DNA from: CAYLLN01 sp036496265
Lineage (GTDB): Bacteria > Planctomycetota > Planctomycetia > Pirellulales > Pirellulaceae
Assembly: GCA_036496265.1 (NCBI GenBank)
Contig: DASXLL010000297.1
Coordinates: forward strand, 1-27,261
Reading direction: 5' to 3'
DNA: 27,261 nt
The notes under the pieces were generated by a model. It was not told where the DNA came from. It worked only from the letters and a program-made list of their open reading frames with translations, and searched no databases. How positions within the stretch are numbered: the stretch's first letter is position 1; each line of letters opens with the position of its first letter. The position numbers and the translations under genes are program-made. Below are positions 1-6,553 of the stretch, piece by piece.

Positions 1-1044
1 CTTTCCCGCGAAAGCGTCCTCACCTGGCTCGCCAGCCAACATCACCATGCCGAACACGAAAAGAAGGTGCTCTTTCACGGCAACAGCACCGCGGTCGTCT
101 CTGACTGGATCAAAACCTTGCTCGGCGAGTCCAACAGCGGACTCGCCCTCCGTCTCTTCGCGGCAAACCAAGACAAAAAATTGGTCGCCATCCACCCTCA
201 CGACAAAAAACGGCCTCCGCTTCCACCCTACAACGGCTGGTACTACGCCATGTACGACGCCCACGGTGCCGTCATCGCGTACCTTCACGCCGACCAGGTC
301 GCCGACCTCCTCCCTCCCGACCACCCGCCAACCCTGGCCGTCTCCTGCGGACTCCCTCGCTCCGATTGCCCGCCCCTCCAGATCCTCCCTCATGAACAGG
401 GCCAGCGTGCGGGTTCCGTAGGGTGGGACCAGCGAGCGCAGCTCGCGCCGGCCCACCATTCTCAGCCTGCTACTAGTAGTACTAGCGCCCCCGCAACGAA
501 ATTGCCCCAACCCCAATCACCGCCACCCCTTACGCGCCCTTCACCGCCGACAGAATTTTCTCCGCCACCACTCCCGGCTCAAAATCTTCCTCCATCGTCA
601 CGCTCGTGCATTCGCTCAGCGACCGAAACCACGTCTCCTGCCGCTTCGCAAACTGCCTCGTCCGCACCTTCACCCGCTCAACACAATCCGCCCACGACTC
701 CTCCGCCCTCTGACCTCCGACCTCTGACTTCTTCCTGTCCCCTGTCCCCTGTCCCCTGTCTCCCGCACCCCGAGCCCCGAGTCCCGAGCCCCCTCCTAAC
801 TTCTCCACCACTTCCCGATACCCCACCGCCTGAATCGCCGTCCGGCTCAGCGTTCCATACCGTGCCAATAGACCTTCCACTTCCGCGACGAATCCGCTCG
901 CAAACATACTCTCCACGCGCGCATCGATCCGCCGCTGCAACGCCTCGCGCGGCCAGGATAGCACGAATACATTCACGGCCTCCGCCTGTTGAGCTTCATC
1001 AAACTGCGTCTGCAAATGACTCAGCCGCTGCCCCGTCGTTTTGA
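1..1044 (+). CDS. Unidentified protein, 5' end outside window; C-terminus run into a repeat
   Basis: Frame 1 is open from the first base to a stop at 1042-1044. The first ~139 codons look like real protein, with a mixed composition and short motifs such as WLASQHH, VSDWIKTLLGE and YNGWYYAMYDAHG. I do not recognise the family. From 417 the frame enters a palindromic repeat (417-458), after which the translation becomes proline/serine/threonine-rich and runs more than 500 bp antisense to miaA. That downstream part is very unlikely to be original coding sequence. The true or ancestral C-terminus is probably near 415-420, and the present stop at 1044 may be read-through caused by the repeat. An overlapping frame ending at 421 gives a low-complexity product and looks like a shadow. 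The start lies upstream of the window. Confidence 0.4.
   Translation, partial: LSRESVLTWLASQHHHAEHEKKVLFHGNSTAVVSDWIKTLLGESNSGLALRLFAANQDKKLVAIHPHDKKRPPLPPYNGWYYAMYDAHGAVIAYLHADQVADLLPPDHPPTLAVSCGLPRSDCPPLQILPHEQGQRAGSVGWDQRAQLAPAHHSQPATSSTSAPATKLPQPQSPPPLTRPSPPTEFSPPPLPAQNLPPSSRSCIRSATETTSPAASQTASSAPSPAQHNPPTTPPPSDLRPLTSSCPLSPVPCLPHPEPRVPSPLLTSPPLPDTPPPESPSGSAFHTVPIDLPLPRRIRSQTYSPRAHRSAAATPRAARIARIHSRPPPVELHQTASANDSAAAPSF
417..458. repeat. Palindromic repeat at the end of the first gene
   Basis: It begins CGTAGGGTGGG and ends GGCCCACC. The outer arms GGTGGG (422-427) and CCCACC (452-457) enclose inner arms GCGAGC (432-437) and GCTCGC (441-446). The opening CGTAGGGTGGG recurs at 22666 inside the sigma-factor gene and at about 18719 upstream of addB, so this is one family with variable interiors. 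The 70 bp between it and the miaA stop hold only a small palindrome (CTACTAGTAG). Confidence 0.7.
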
Positions 1045-1603
1045 AAACTTCGAGCCCCCGCACGATCCGCCGCTTGTCGTTCGGATGCAGCTTCGCTGCT
1101 AAGAGCGGATCGACGACTTGGAGGCGCTGATGCAGCGCCGCTAAGGGAACTGATTGCAAGTCGCGCTCGATCGCCGCACGAAATTCCCAATCGGCCGGCG
1201 GTCCTTGATACACACCTCGCAGCAGCGCTTTCAAATACAACGGCGTCCCACCGACAAACAACACTTCATGTCCCCGCCCCCGAATATCCACAATCGCCGC
1301 ATGCGCCGCATCGACGTATTCGCTGAGGCTGAAGTCTTCGGTCGGCGGGACAACGTCAATCAGATGATGAGGCACTGCCTGCCGCTGGGCGGCCGAGGGC
1401 TTAGCCGTGCCGATATCCATCTCGCGATAGACGGCCATCGAGTCGAGCGAAACGATTTCGGCTCCGATTCGCCGGGCCAGCTCGATTCCCACGTGCGTTT
1501 TTCCAGCCGCCGTTGGGCCGGTCAGGTACCAGCAATCGACGGCGGCAGGGGTCGAATCAGCAGTCACTTCCAAAAGTATTCTCGGCAACAAAATTCTCGG
1601 CAT
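530..1603 (-). CDS. miaA: tRNA dimethylallyltransferase MiaA
   Basis: Transfers a dimethylallyl group to the N6 of A37 in tRNAs reading UNN codons; cytoplasmic. The P-loop GPTAAGKTH lies near residues 29-37, followed by EIVSLDSMAVYREMDIGTAKP, HHLIDVV, VGGTPLYLKALL and the C-terminal AIQAVGYREV and RTRQFAKRQETWFR blocks, all typical of MiaA. The 357-aa length is longer than the usual ~300. Part of the excess is a 28-residue Gly/Arg/Asp-rich insert (about 271-298) between AVGYREVVEKL and the RQFAKRQ region, encoded by a heptamer repeat array. The N-terminus also carries a small duplication (PRILLPRILL). It is divergent from hisE, with 86 bp between starts. Function is certain; whether the insert is tolerated is inferred from the intact flanking motifs. 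Confidence 0.95.
   Translation of the reverse strand: MPRILLPRILLEVTADSTPAAVDCWYLTGPTAAGKTHVGIELARRIGAEIVSLDSMAVYREMDIGTAKPSAAQRQAVPHHLIDVVPPTEDFSLSEYVDAAHAAIVDIRGRGHEVLFVGGTPLYLKALLRGVYQGPPADWEFRAAIERDLQSVPLAALHQRLQVVDPLLAAKLHPNDKRRIVRGLEVFKTTGQRLSHLQTQFDEAQQAEAVNVFVLSWPREALQRRIDARVESMFASGFVAEVEGLLARYGTLSRTAIQAVGYREVVEKLGGGSGLGARGAGDRGQGTGDRKKSEVGGQRAEESWADCVERVKVRTRQFAKRQETWFRSLSECTSVTMEEDFEPGVVAEKILSAVKGA
708..791. repeat. 84-bp heptamer array inside miaA
   Basis: On the + strand the sequence steps in units of seven: CTCTGAC, CTCCGAC, CTCTGAC, TTCTTCC, TGTCCCC three times, TGTCTCC, CGCACCC, CGAGCCC, CGAGTCC, CGAGCCC. This gives 12 units, 84 bp or 28 codons, so the miaA frame is kept. The units drift from one sequence to the next but the phase never changes. 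There are no spacers, so it is not a CRISPR. Confidence 0.85.
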
Positions 1604-1689
1604 TGCGGGAAGCGAAAAACCAACTTACGATGATTCTACTCTAGTCCCCGCAGTTTGCCGGGCGATTCAACCGGGGGCAGGGAGCCAAC

Positions 1690-2070
1690 ATGTTTTCGCC
1701 AACTACGTCTTCCATTGCCGAGAGTCCGCCCATGTCTAGCGTCCTGCAGCAGCTTATGGCCGTGCTGGAAGACCGCAAGGTCAATCCGCCGCCGAATTCG
1801 TACACCGCGCGGCTCTATGCAGGAGGCGATGCCAAAATCGGCGCGAAAATCACCGAGGAAGTCCACGAACTGGTGGAAGCGACGGGCGAACAGGGCGAGC
1901 AAGGCCGCCGGCACATGATCTATGAAACGTCGGACGTGATCTATCACCTGCTGGTGCTGCTCGCGCATCGCAATATCAAGCTGGACGAGGTCGAGGCGGA
2001 GATTGCGCGGCGGTTCGGGCAGTCAGGGCTCGATGAGAAGGCGTCGCGGACGATTGTGAAAGCGAAATAG
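1690..2070 (+). CDS. hisE: Phosphoribosyl-ATP pyrophosphatase HisE
   Basis: Second step of histidine synthesis: hydrolyses phosphoribosyl-ATP to phosphoribosyl-AMP and pyrophosphate. The metal-binding acidic motifs of the all-alpha NTP pyrophosphohydrolase fold are visible as EEVHE (residues 56-60) and ETSDVIYH (79-86). The domain starts at about residue 17 (SVLQQLMAVLEDRK). The ATG at 1690 has a good ribosome binding site (AGGGAG, 5 bases before it). An in-frame ATG at 1732 would give a 112-aa product closer to the usual family length but has a weaker site, so the start is not settled. It is followed by hisG 115 bp downstream on the same strand; the two are probably co-transcribed, which is unusual only in that the other his genes are absent here. 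Confidence 0.93.
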   Translation: MFSPTTSSIAESPPMSSVLQQLMAVLEDRKVNPPPNSYTARLYAGGDAKIGAKITEEVHELVEATGEQGEQGRRHMIYETSDVIYHLLVLLAHRNIKLDEVEAEIARRFGQSGLDEKASRTIVKAK

Positions 2071-2080
2071 AGACGCGAGA

Positions 2081-2182
2081 GTCAGGAAACAGGAGACAGA
2101 CGTTGATCTAGGCGAACCGTATTGGCAAGGAAGCGTCATTTATTAAACTGTCTTCTGGCTCCTGTCCCCTGTCTCCTTGCCC
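2081..2182. repeat. Heptamer repeats filling the hisE-hisG gap
   Basis: The right part, 2148-2182, steps in sevens (CTGTCTT, CTGGCTC, CTGTCCC, CTGTCTC, CTTGCCC) and ends three bases before the hisG ATG. The left part, 2081-2101, is roughly its reverse complement (AGGAAAC, AGGAGAC). The two could pair in an mRNA spanning hisE and hisG. The unit CTGTCCC is the same as in the miaA array. Confidence 0.75.
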
Positions 2183-2185
2183 CCA

Positions 2186-3037
2186 ATGTCCAACCTCCGC
2201 ATCGGTGTCCCGAGTAAGGGTCGCCTTAGCGAACTTGCCGGCGAGCTCTTGAAGCAAGCTGGCCTGAGCTTTCGCCGCCAAGAGCGCAGCCTGTTTGCCC
2301 GCGTTGGCGAGATGCCGATCGACATCACGTTTCTGCGCACCGACGATATCCCCGTGCTCTGCGCCGAGGGCGCCATCGACATGGGAATCACCGGCAGCGA
2401 CCTCGTCTCCGAAGCCGGGGCGGATGTGATCACGCGGCTGCCGCTGGGCATTGGCAAGTGCAAGCTAGCTCTTTGCGTTCCGGATGACTCGGCAATCGAT
2501 TCACCGACAAAGCTCGACGGCAAACGCATTGCCACAAGTTTTCCCAACGTCACCCGTCGCTATCTGGCCGAGCACAAAGCGAACGCACATCTGGTCAATC
2601 TCGGCGGTTCGGTCGAGATCATGATCACGCTGGGCGTGGCCGATGCGATCGTCGATCTGGTCGAAACCGGCAGCACGCTCGCCGCCAACCGGCTTCGCGT
2701 TTTAGCCGAAATCGGCAAGTACGAAAGCATTTTGATTCAAAACCAGGCCCGCCGCGAGGCCGAACTCGCCGATCGCGTCGTCCGCCGGCTGGAAGGCGTC
2801 ATCATCGCCCGCAGTTGGTCGCTCTTGGAATACAACTTGCCTCGCACGAAGCTCGCCGAAGCCGAGAAGATCACTCCCGGCTTCAACAGCCCCACCGTGA
2901 ACTCATTGGAAGACCCCGCCTGGTGCGCCATCCGCGTCATGGTTCCGCGCGGCGAAGTGATCAACGTCATGGAGCGGCTGGAGAAGCTCGGCGCTCATGC
3001 CATTTTGGAAACGCAGATCAATAACTGCCGCCTGTAG
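2186..3037 (+). CDS. hisG: ATP phosphoribosyltransferase HisG, long form
   Basis: First and committed step of histidine synthesis: ATP plus PRPP gives phosphoribosyl-ATP; cytoplasmic. The N-terminus reads MSNLRIGVPSKGRL, followed by DIGITGSDLV-like sequence and the PRPP loop DLVETGSTLAANRLRVL. The last ~75 residues (AIRVMVPRGEVINVMERLEKLGA...) form the ACT-like C-terminal regulatory domain. The 283-aa length therefore fits the long, histidine-inhibited HisG that does not need HisZ. I chose the ATG at 2186; a TTG at 2177 in the same frame lies inside the upstream repeat and would add only three residues. No clear Shine-Dalgarno is present because the repeat occupies its place. The stop TAG (3035-3037) is itself part of a dispersed palindromic repeat. 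Confidence 0.95.
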   Translation: MSNLRIGVPSKGRLSELAGELLKQAGLSFRRQERSLFARVGEMPIDITFLRTDDIPVLCAEGAIDMGITGSDLVSEAGADVITRLPLGIGKCKLALCVPDDSAIDSPTKLDGKRIATSFPNVTRRYLAEHKANAHLVNLGGSVEIMITLGVADAIVDLVETGSTLAANRLRVLAEIGKYESILIQNQARREAELADRVVRRLEGVIIARSWSLLEYNLPRTKLAEAEKITPGFNSPTVNSLEDPAWCAIRVMVPRGEVINVMERLEKLGAHAILETQINNCRL

Positions 3038-3063
3038 GGAACGCCCTCTGTGGCGTTCCGTGA
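3032..3063. repeat. 32-bp palindromic repeat, copy 1, containing the hisG stop codon
   Basis: The sequence begins CTGTAGGGAACGCC. Arms GGAACGCC (3038-3045) and GGCGTTCC (3052-3059) form an 8-bp perfect stem with a 6-base loop. It matches the reverse complement of 9717-9748 with one difference in 32. It lies between convergent genes, where the hairpin could also act as a transcription barrier, but there is no T-run, so a classical terminator is not claimed. Confidence 0.85.
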
Positions 3064-3096
3064 GCGATGTCGCCGAATAATTCTGGTAGGTCAGTG

Positions 3097-4332
3097 CTAA
3101 GCATTAAGGGGCGAGCTCACAGCGGTTGATGTCAGAATCGCTTCCAACGGCGACTGGGATGTATCGATAAGCGGAACAACGACAAACGATGCTCGTTTAC
3201 CAACGGTGATGCTGCCGAAGTCACGGTCGATACCTAGTGCCTCGGCTGCTGCGAGCGTTCCCAGATTCAATATCGCTTCTCGTGGAACATGGGGATGCAT
3301 TTTGGCGACCTGCTTGAGCTCTTGGAGGATCCGCAAGTCAGGGTTGCTGGCGCGCGAATCCGTCCCAACCCCGACTCGCACCCCCGCGGCTAACATTTCG
3401 GCAAGCGGATAGGCCTCGTGACCGAAAAAGGCGTGCGTGCGCGGACAGTAAACAACCGACATTCGGTCGCGATGGGTTGCGAGAAACTGGATTTCATCGC
3501 CATTGAGATAATTGCCGTGAATTACGAGCGCCCGATGCGCTGCAGCGAGCTGCTGCAAATAATCGAGTGGCTTTGAGCCGGCTGGAATTGTCTCGGGATG
3601 CCATGCTTCCATACCCTTTAGCATTTCCACCATGGGCCCCGAGTGATTCGCCAGTAGTTCCAGCTCCTCGCGCGACTCGGCCAAGTGCATGGCGACCGGA
3701 AACCGCTCGGCGGCGGAAAGTCGGCAGACACGCTCGACGAGTTGCGGGCTCGCCGTGTAAGGAGCGTGCGGGCTGATTCCGGGCCGAACGTCACCGGCCG
3801 CGTCTTGTAAATCAAGCACAAAGCTGCGGGCCATTTCGAGCAAACTGTCGAGCTTGCTGGCTTCGAGTCCGATCAACTCCAGAAAAACCGTCGAGTGTAT
3901 TCCGGCGGCCGGAAAGCATTCGCGAGGCCAGCCGGGAGTGGCAATATCGCCGATGGCGGCCACTCCCGCGGCGCGTGATTCGGCGAGCCCCGCTTGGGCG
4001 GCGCGGCGGCGAAAGCGATGAAAACCGTCGGTCTCGACGAACAGGGCCTTGTTCTGCTCCTTGCGCTGCTGCACGACGCGGGCAATCCAATCGGGAAACG
4101 GCATCCCTGGCCGGCCGACTGGCCGCTCCAGCAAGCTGAACTCCAGATGCGTGTGGGCATTCACAAATCCCGGCAGCAAGGCGACATCACCCAGGTCGCG
4201 CGGCGTTTGGTCCGTGGTTTTTTCGCCGACGGCGACAATGCGACCGCCAGCCACCGTGACCACGCCGCCCGAAATTGGCGGCTGATCGACCGGAATGACC
4301 CAACGAGCGCGATAAGAAACGGCCGATGACAT
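3097..4332 (-). CDS. Amidohydrolase of the ATZ/TRZ-SsnA deaminase type
   Basis: A 411-aa metal-dependent hydrolase of the COG0402 group (deaminases of adenosine-like, guanine and triazine substrates). Metal ligands are visible: HTH (H60, H62) in GFVNAHTHLEFS, H216 in AMHLAES, H272 in VIHGNY and D325 in GTDSRASN; SPHAPYT (H189) is also typical. The C-terminal beta-sandwich sequence FGSITVGKRASFVVV closes the composite domain. The substrate is not determinable here. The HTHLEFS form is, as I recall, shared with aminodeoxyfutalosine deaminases of the futalosine menaquinone route, which planctomycetes may use; this is only a suggestion. I start at 4332 (MSSAVSYRARW) because the 13 codons upstream are made only of the heptamer repeat. 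No ribosome binding site is visible. Confidence 0.85.
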   Translation of the reverse strand: MSSAVSYRARWVIPVDQPPISGGVVTVAGGRIVAVGEKTTDQTPRDLGDVALLPGFVNAHTHLEFSLLERPVGRPGMPFPDWIARVVQQRKEQNKALFVETDGFHRFRRRAAQAGLAESRAAGVAAIGDIATPGWPRECFPAAGIHSTVFLELIGLEASKLDSLLEMARSFVLDLQDAAGDVRPGISPHAPYTASPQLVERVCRLSAAERFPVAMHLAESREELELLANHSGPMVEMLKGMEAWHPETIPAGSKPLDYLQQLAAAHRALVIHGNYLNGDEIQFLATHRDRMSVVYCPRTHAFFGHEAYPLAEMLAAGVRVGVGTDSRASNPDLRILQELKQVAKMHPHVPREAILNLGTLAAAEALGIDRDFGSITVGKRASFVVVPLIDTSQSPLEAILTSTAVSSPLNA

Positions 4333-4373
4333 ATACTTATCAACTGTCAACGGACCACGGACCCCTGTCAACC
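4331..4373. repeat. Heptamer array forming the divergent intergenic gap
   Basis: After ATATACT the + strand steps in sevens: TATCAAC, TGTCAAC, GGACCAC, GGACCCC, TGTCAAC. The array reaches from the amidohydrolase start codon (4330-4332) to one base before the decarboxylase ATG (4374). It therefore holds the 5' leaders of both genes, and neither has a recognisable ribosome binding site. The promoters must lie inside the opposite gene or within the array. Confidence 0.75.
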
Positions 4374-5342
4374 ATGCTGAAACGCATCCTCGTCACCGGC
4401 GGCGCGGGCTTCCTCGGCTCTCATCTTTGCGAGCGGCTTGTGGAGCTCGGGCACGACGTCGTTTGTCTCGACAATTTCTTCACGAGCCAAAAAACAAACG
4501 TCGCGCACTTGCTCGATCGGCCGAATTTCGATTTGATCCGCCACGATGTCATTCAGCCGATCTTTTTAGAGGTCGACGAGATCTACAACCTGGCCTGTCC
4601 CGCCGCGCCGGGCCATTATCAGTTCAACCCGATCAAAACGACAAAGACCTCGGTAATGGGTGCGATCAACTTGCTCGGCATGGCCCGCCGCTGCAGAGCG
4701 AAAATCCTGCAGGCCTCGACGAGCGAGGTTTACGGCGACCCAGAAGAGCATCCGCAGCGCGAAACATACCGCGGCAACGTGAATCCGATTGGTCCGCGAG
4801 CTTGCTATGACGAAGGCAAGCGGGCTGCTGAATCGCTGTTCATGGATTACCACCGGATGAACCGCGTCAACATTCGCATTGCGCGGATTTTCAACACTTA
4901 CGGCCCCCGGATGCACCCATTCGACGGGCGCGTGGTCTCGAATTTCATTCGCCAGGCCCTCGTCGGCGAAAACATCACGCTCTACGGCGATGGCTCGCAA
5001 TCCCGCTCGTTCTGTTACCGTGACGACCTGGTCGATGGGCTGATCAAGCTGATGGAATGCCCCGACGATTTCATTGGGCCCTGCAACCTCGGCAATCCAA
5101 CGGAATTTACCGTTAAAAGTCTCGCCGAGCAGATCATTGCGCTCACCGGCGCCAAGTCTAAGATCGTCCACCAGGCACTGCCGGCTGATGATCCGGTCCG
5201 CCGTCAACCCGATATCACGCTGGCCAAAAAACACCTTGGCTGGGAATCGAAAACCCCGCTTCGTGACGGACTGCAAAAAACCATTGCCTGGTTTCAATCC
5301 ATCAATTTGGCCGACTACCGCCCTCCTACGCCCAATTACTAG
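4374..5342 (+). CDS. UDP-glucuronate decarboxylase (UDP-xylose synthase), SDR family
   Basis: Converts UDP-glucuronate to UDP-xylose through NAD-bound oxidation and decarboxylation; cytoplasmic supply of sugar nucleotides for polysaccharide or lipopolysaccharide. The extended-SDR Rossmann motif GGAGFLG is at residues 9-15, the active-site serine/threonine in STSEVYGDP (from 115), and the catalytic pair Y145/K149 in CYDEGK. GNVNPIGPRACYDEGKR and FNTYGPRMHPFDGRVVSNF are signature blocks of the UXS branch rather than of GalE or RmlB. The 322-aa length is normal for bacterial forms without the membrane N-terminus. The ATG at 4374 is chosen because an upstream ATG at 4326 would add only repeat-derived residues. 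cysC follows 10 bp later. Confidence 0.92.
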   Translation: MLKRILVTGGAGFLGSHLCERLVELGHDVVCLDNFFTSQKTNVAHLLDRPNFDLIRHDVIQPIFLEVDEIYNLACPAAPGHYQFNPIKTTKTSVMGAINLLGMARRCRAKILQASTSEVYGDPEEHPQRETYRGNVNPIGPRACYDEGKRAAESLFMDYHRMNRVNIRIARIFNTYGPRMHPFDGRVVSNFIRQALVGENITLYGDGSQSRSFCYRDDLVDGLIKLMECPDDFIGPCNLGNPTEFTVKSLAEQIIALTGAKSKIVHQALPADDPVRRQPDITLAKKHLGWESKTPLRDGLQKTIAWFQSINLADYRPPTPNY

Positions 5343-5352
5343 CCAGTGACGA

Positions 5353-6012
5353 ATGAGCACGGATAAGACGCATGTCGTTTGGCACTCACACAGCGTTGGC
5401 CGCGAGGAGCGCGAGCGACTCAATGGCCATCGGGGTTGCGTCGTCTGGTTCACTGGTCTCTCCGGCTCGGGCAAAAGCACTGTGGCCAATATTGTCGATA
5501 AGCTGCTCAATGAATCCGGCATTCATAGTTTCTTGCTTGATGGTGACAACGTCCGTCATGGACTGAACGCTTCGCCCGAAATCTTGGCTCCGCACGGCGA
5601 CGAATACGCGCGCCGATTCGGGCTCACTTTTTCCGCCAATGATCGCACTGAGAATATCCGCCGCATCGCGGCCGTCGCCGACCTGTTTGCGTCCGCGGGG
5701 CTCGTCACGCTCACTGCTTTCGTGAGCCCTTATCGCCGCGATCGCGCTGCGGCCCGCGAGCGCGTTGAAACCAGCAGGCCGCGCAGTTTTTTCGAAGTCT
5801 TCATCGATTGCCCGCTCGAGATTTGCGAAGCTCGCGATCCCAAGGGTCTTTATAAAAAGGCCCGTGCGGGGCAGGTGCAGAATTTTACGGGCATAAACGA
5901 CGCCTATGAGCCGCCGGAAAGCCCGGAGTTGCGGCTGGATGCGGGCACGATCGCGGCCGAAGACCTGGCGCGCCAGGTGCTAGCAGCTTTACTGCCGTTT
6001 ATCAAGTTTTAA
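5353..6012 (+). CDS. cysC: Adenylylsulfate (APS) kinase CysC
   Basis: Phosphorylates adenosine 5'-phosphosulfate to PAPS, the sulfate donor for sulfotransferases and assimilatory reduction. The P-loop GLSGSGKST is at residues 35-43, followed by LLDGDNVRHGLN, ENIRRIAAVADLF, FVSPYRRDRAAARE, CEARDPKGLYKKAR and FTGINDAYEPPESPEL, all family blocks in order. Between RHGLN and the DRTENIRR block the protein has a longer segment (ASPEILAPHGDEYARRFG) than the short loop usual in CysC. No ATP sulfurylase gene is next to it. Co-transcription with the decarboxylase (10-bp gap) suggests supply of precursors for a sulfated, xylose-containing glycan; that link is inference. Confidence 0.93.
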   Translation: MSTDKTHVVWHSHSVGREERERLNGHRGCVVWFTGLSGSGKSTVANIVDKLLNESGIHSFLLDGDNVRHGLNASPEILAPHGDEYARRFGLTFSANDRTENIRRIAAVADLFASAGLVTLTAFVSPYRRDRAAARERVETSRPRSFFEVFIDCPLEICEARDPKGLYKKARAGQVQNFTGINDAYEPPESPELRLDAGTIAAEDLARQVLAALLPFIKF

Positions 6013-6035
6013 TGCGGCCCCACCGTGTTTTCGCG

Positions 6036-6063
6036 TTGACATGGCACTGGGCTGGCCTACATT
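6036..6063 (+). promoter_or_regulatory. Candidate sigma-70 promoter upstream of the BON gene
   Basis: A perfect -35 box TTGACA (6036-6041) is followed after 16 bp by TACATT (6058-6063). The leader then carries a small hairpin, GAGGGA and TCCCTC around 6084-6101, before the ribosome binding site at about 6161-6170. Confidence 0.45.
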
Positions 6064-6177
6064 GGAACGTTGCCGTTTCGGAGCGAGGGAGCAAGGTCCC
6101 TCGAACCGGCTTGGATGACACGGAAACTGCCGGCACGCAAAGTTCGCGCAGCTGGCCATGGAGGGAGGGCATTGGCG

Positions 6178-6438
6178 ATGGCCCAGGCAATTTGCATCGA
6201 CGTGGTTGCTTTAGCCAGGACGGTTCTCGGTCGCAGCAAAATCTTCGACATCCGAGCGCTCGACGTGGACCAAGCGGCCGACTCGGTCGTGCTTCGCGGT
6301 AGCGTCGATTCGTTCTATCACAAGCAGCTCGCCCAAGAGATGATCAAAACGTCGCTCGAAGGCGTCGAGGTCATCAACGAGATTCGCGTCAATTACAGCC
6401 GCGACCGGGCCGCCGACGACCGCGATTCGCAGTGGTGA
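6178..6438 (+). CDS. Small BON-domain protein
   Basis: An 86-aa protein made almost wholly of one BON (OsmY/nodulation) domain: helix, then VVLRGSVDSFYHKQLAQEM and the closing strand EGVEVINEIRVNY. The VxLxGxV...A...V..V..V.NxI pattern is typical. BON domains are thought to bind phospholipid or other macromolecules. There is no signal peptide, so a cytoplasmic place is more likely than the periplasm. The ATG at 6178 is preceded by a strong purine-rich site (GGAGGGAGGG, about 8 bases away). An in-frame ATG at 6070 exists but would translate the leader hairpin, so it is less likely. A single-domain protein of this size is common in planctomycetes; its partner is unknown. Confidence 0.75.
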   Translation: MAQAICIDVVALARTVLGRSKIFDIRALDVDQAADSVVLRGSVDSFYHKQLAQEMIKTSLEGVEVINEIRVNYSRDRAADDRDSQW

Positions 6439-6471
6439 TTCAAATCATCCAATACACGGCGCTGATTGGAG

Positions 6472-6499
6472 TTGCATCGTGCTAGTGGCAGGCGATAAT
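6472..6499 (+). promoter_or_regulatory. Weak candidate promoter for the exported cyclase-fold gene
   Basis: GATAAT (6494-6499) resembles a -10 box and TTGCAT lies 16 bp upstream (6472-6477). The -35 match is poor (3 of 6). It sits before a hairpin in the 6439-6553 intergenic stretch. Confidence 0.25.
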
Positions 6500-6509
6500 T
6501 GACGATAGA

Positions 6510-6530
6510 GCGGATGAGTTTTTCGTCCGC
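6510..6530 (+). terminator. Hairpin between the BON gene and the next gene
   Basis: GCGGATGA (6510-6517) pairs with TCGTCCGC (6523-6530) with one wobble, loop GTTTT. It is followed by CTGTTTAT, a weak T-rich tail. It could end the BON transcript, or it could be a leader structure of the following gene, whose ATG is 23 bases further on. Confidence 0.3.
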
Positions 6531-6553
6531 CTGTTTATGGTGCCTGCCGAAAT

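Noticed and set aside
708..791. Tandem units that might be taken for a CRISPR array
   Set aside because: The 7-bp units are directly adjacent, drift in sequence and have no spacers; no cas gene is near.
1636..1968. 110-codon minus-strand frame opposite hisE
   Set aside because: hisE is clearly coding with its acidic motifs and a good ribosome binding site.
3038..3059. Rho-independent terminator between hisG and the amidohydrolase
   Set aside because: The stem is good but there is no T-run on either side, and the same stem occurs elsewhere as a dispersed repeat.
4566..5522. 318-codon open frame on the minus strand opposite the decarboxylase
   Set aside because: It lies antisense to a gene with complete catalytic motifs and gives no recognisable protein; it is a product of high G+C codon use.
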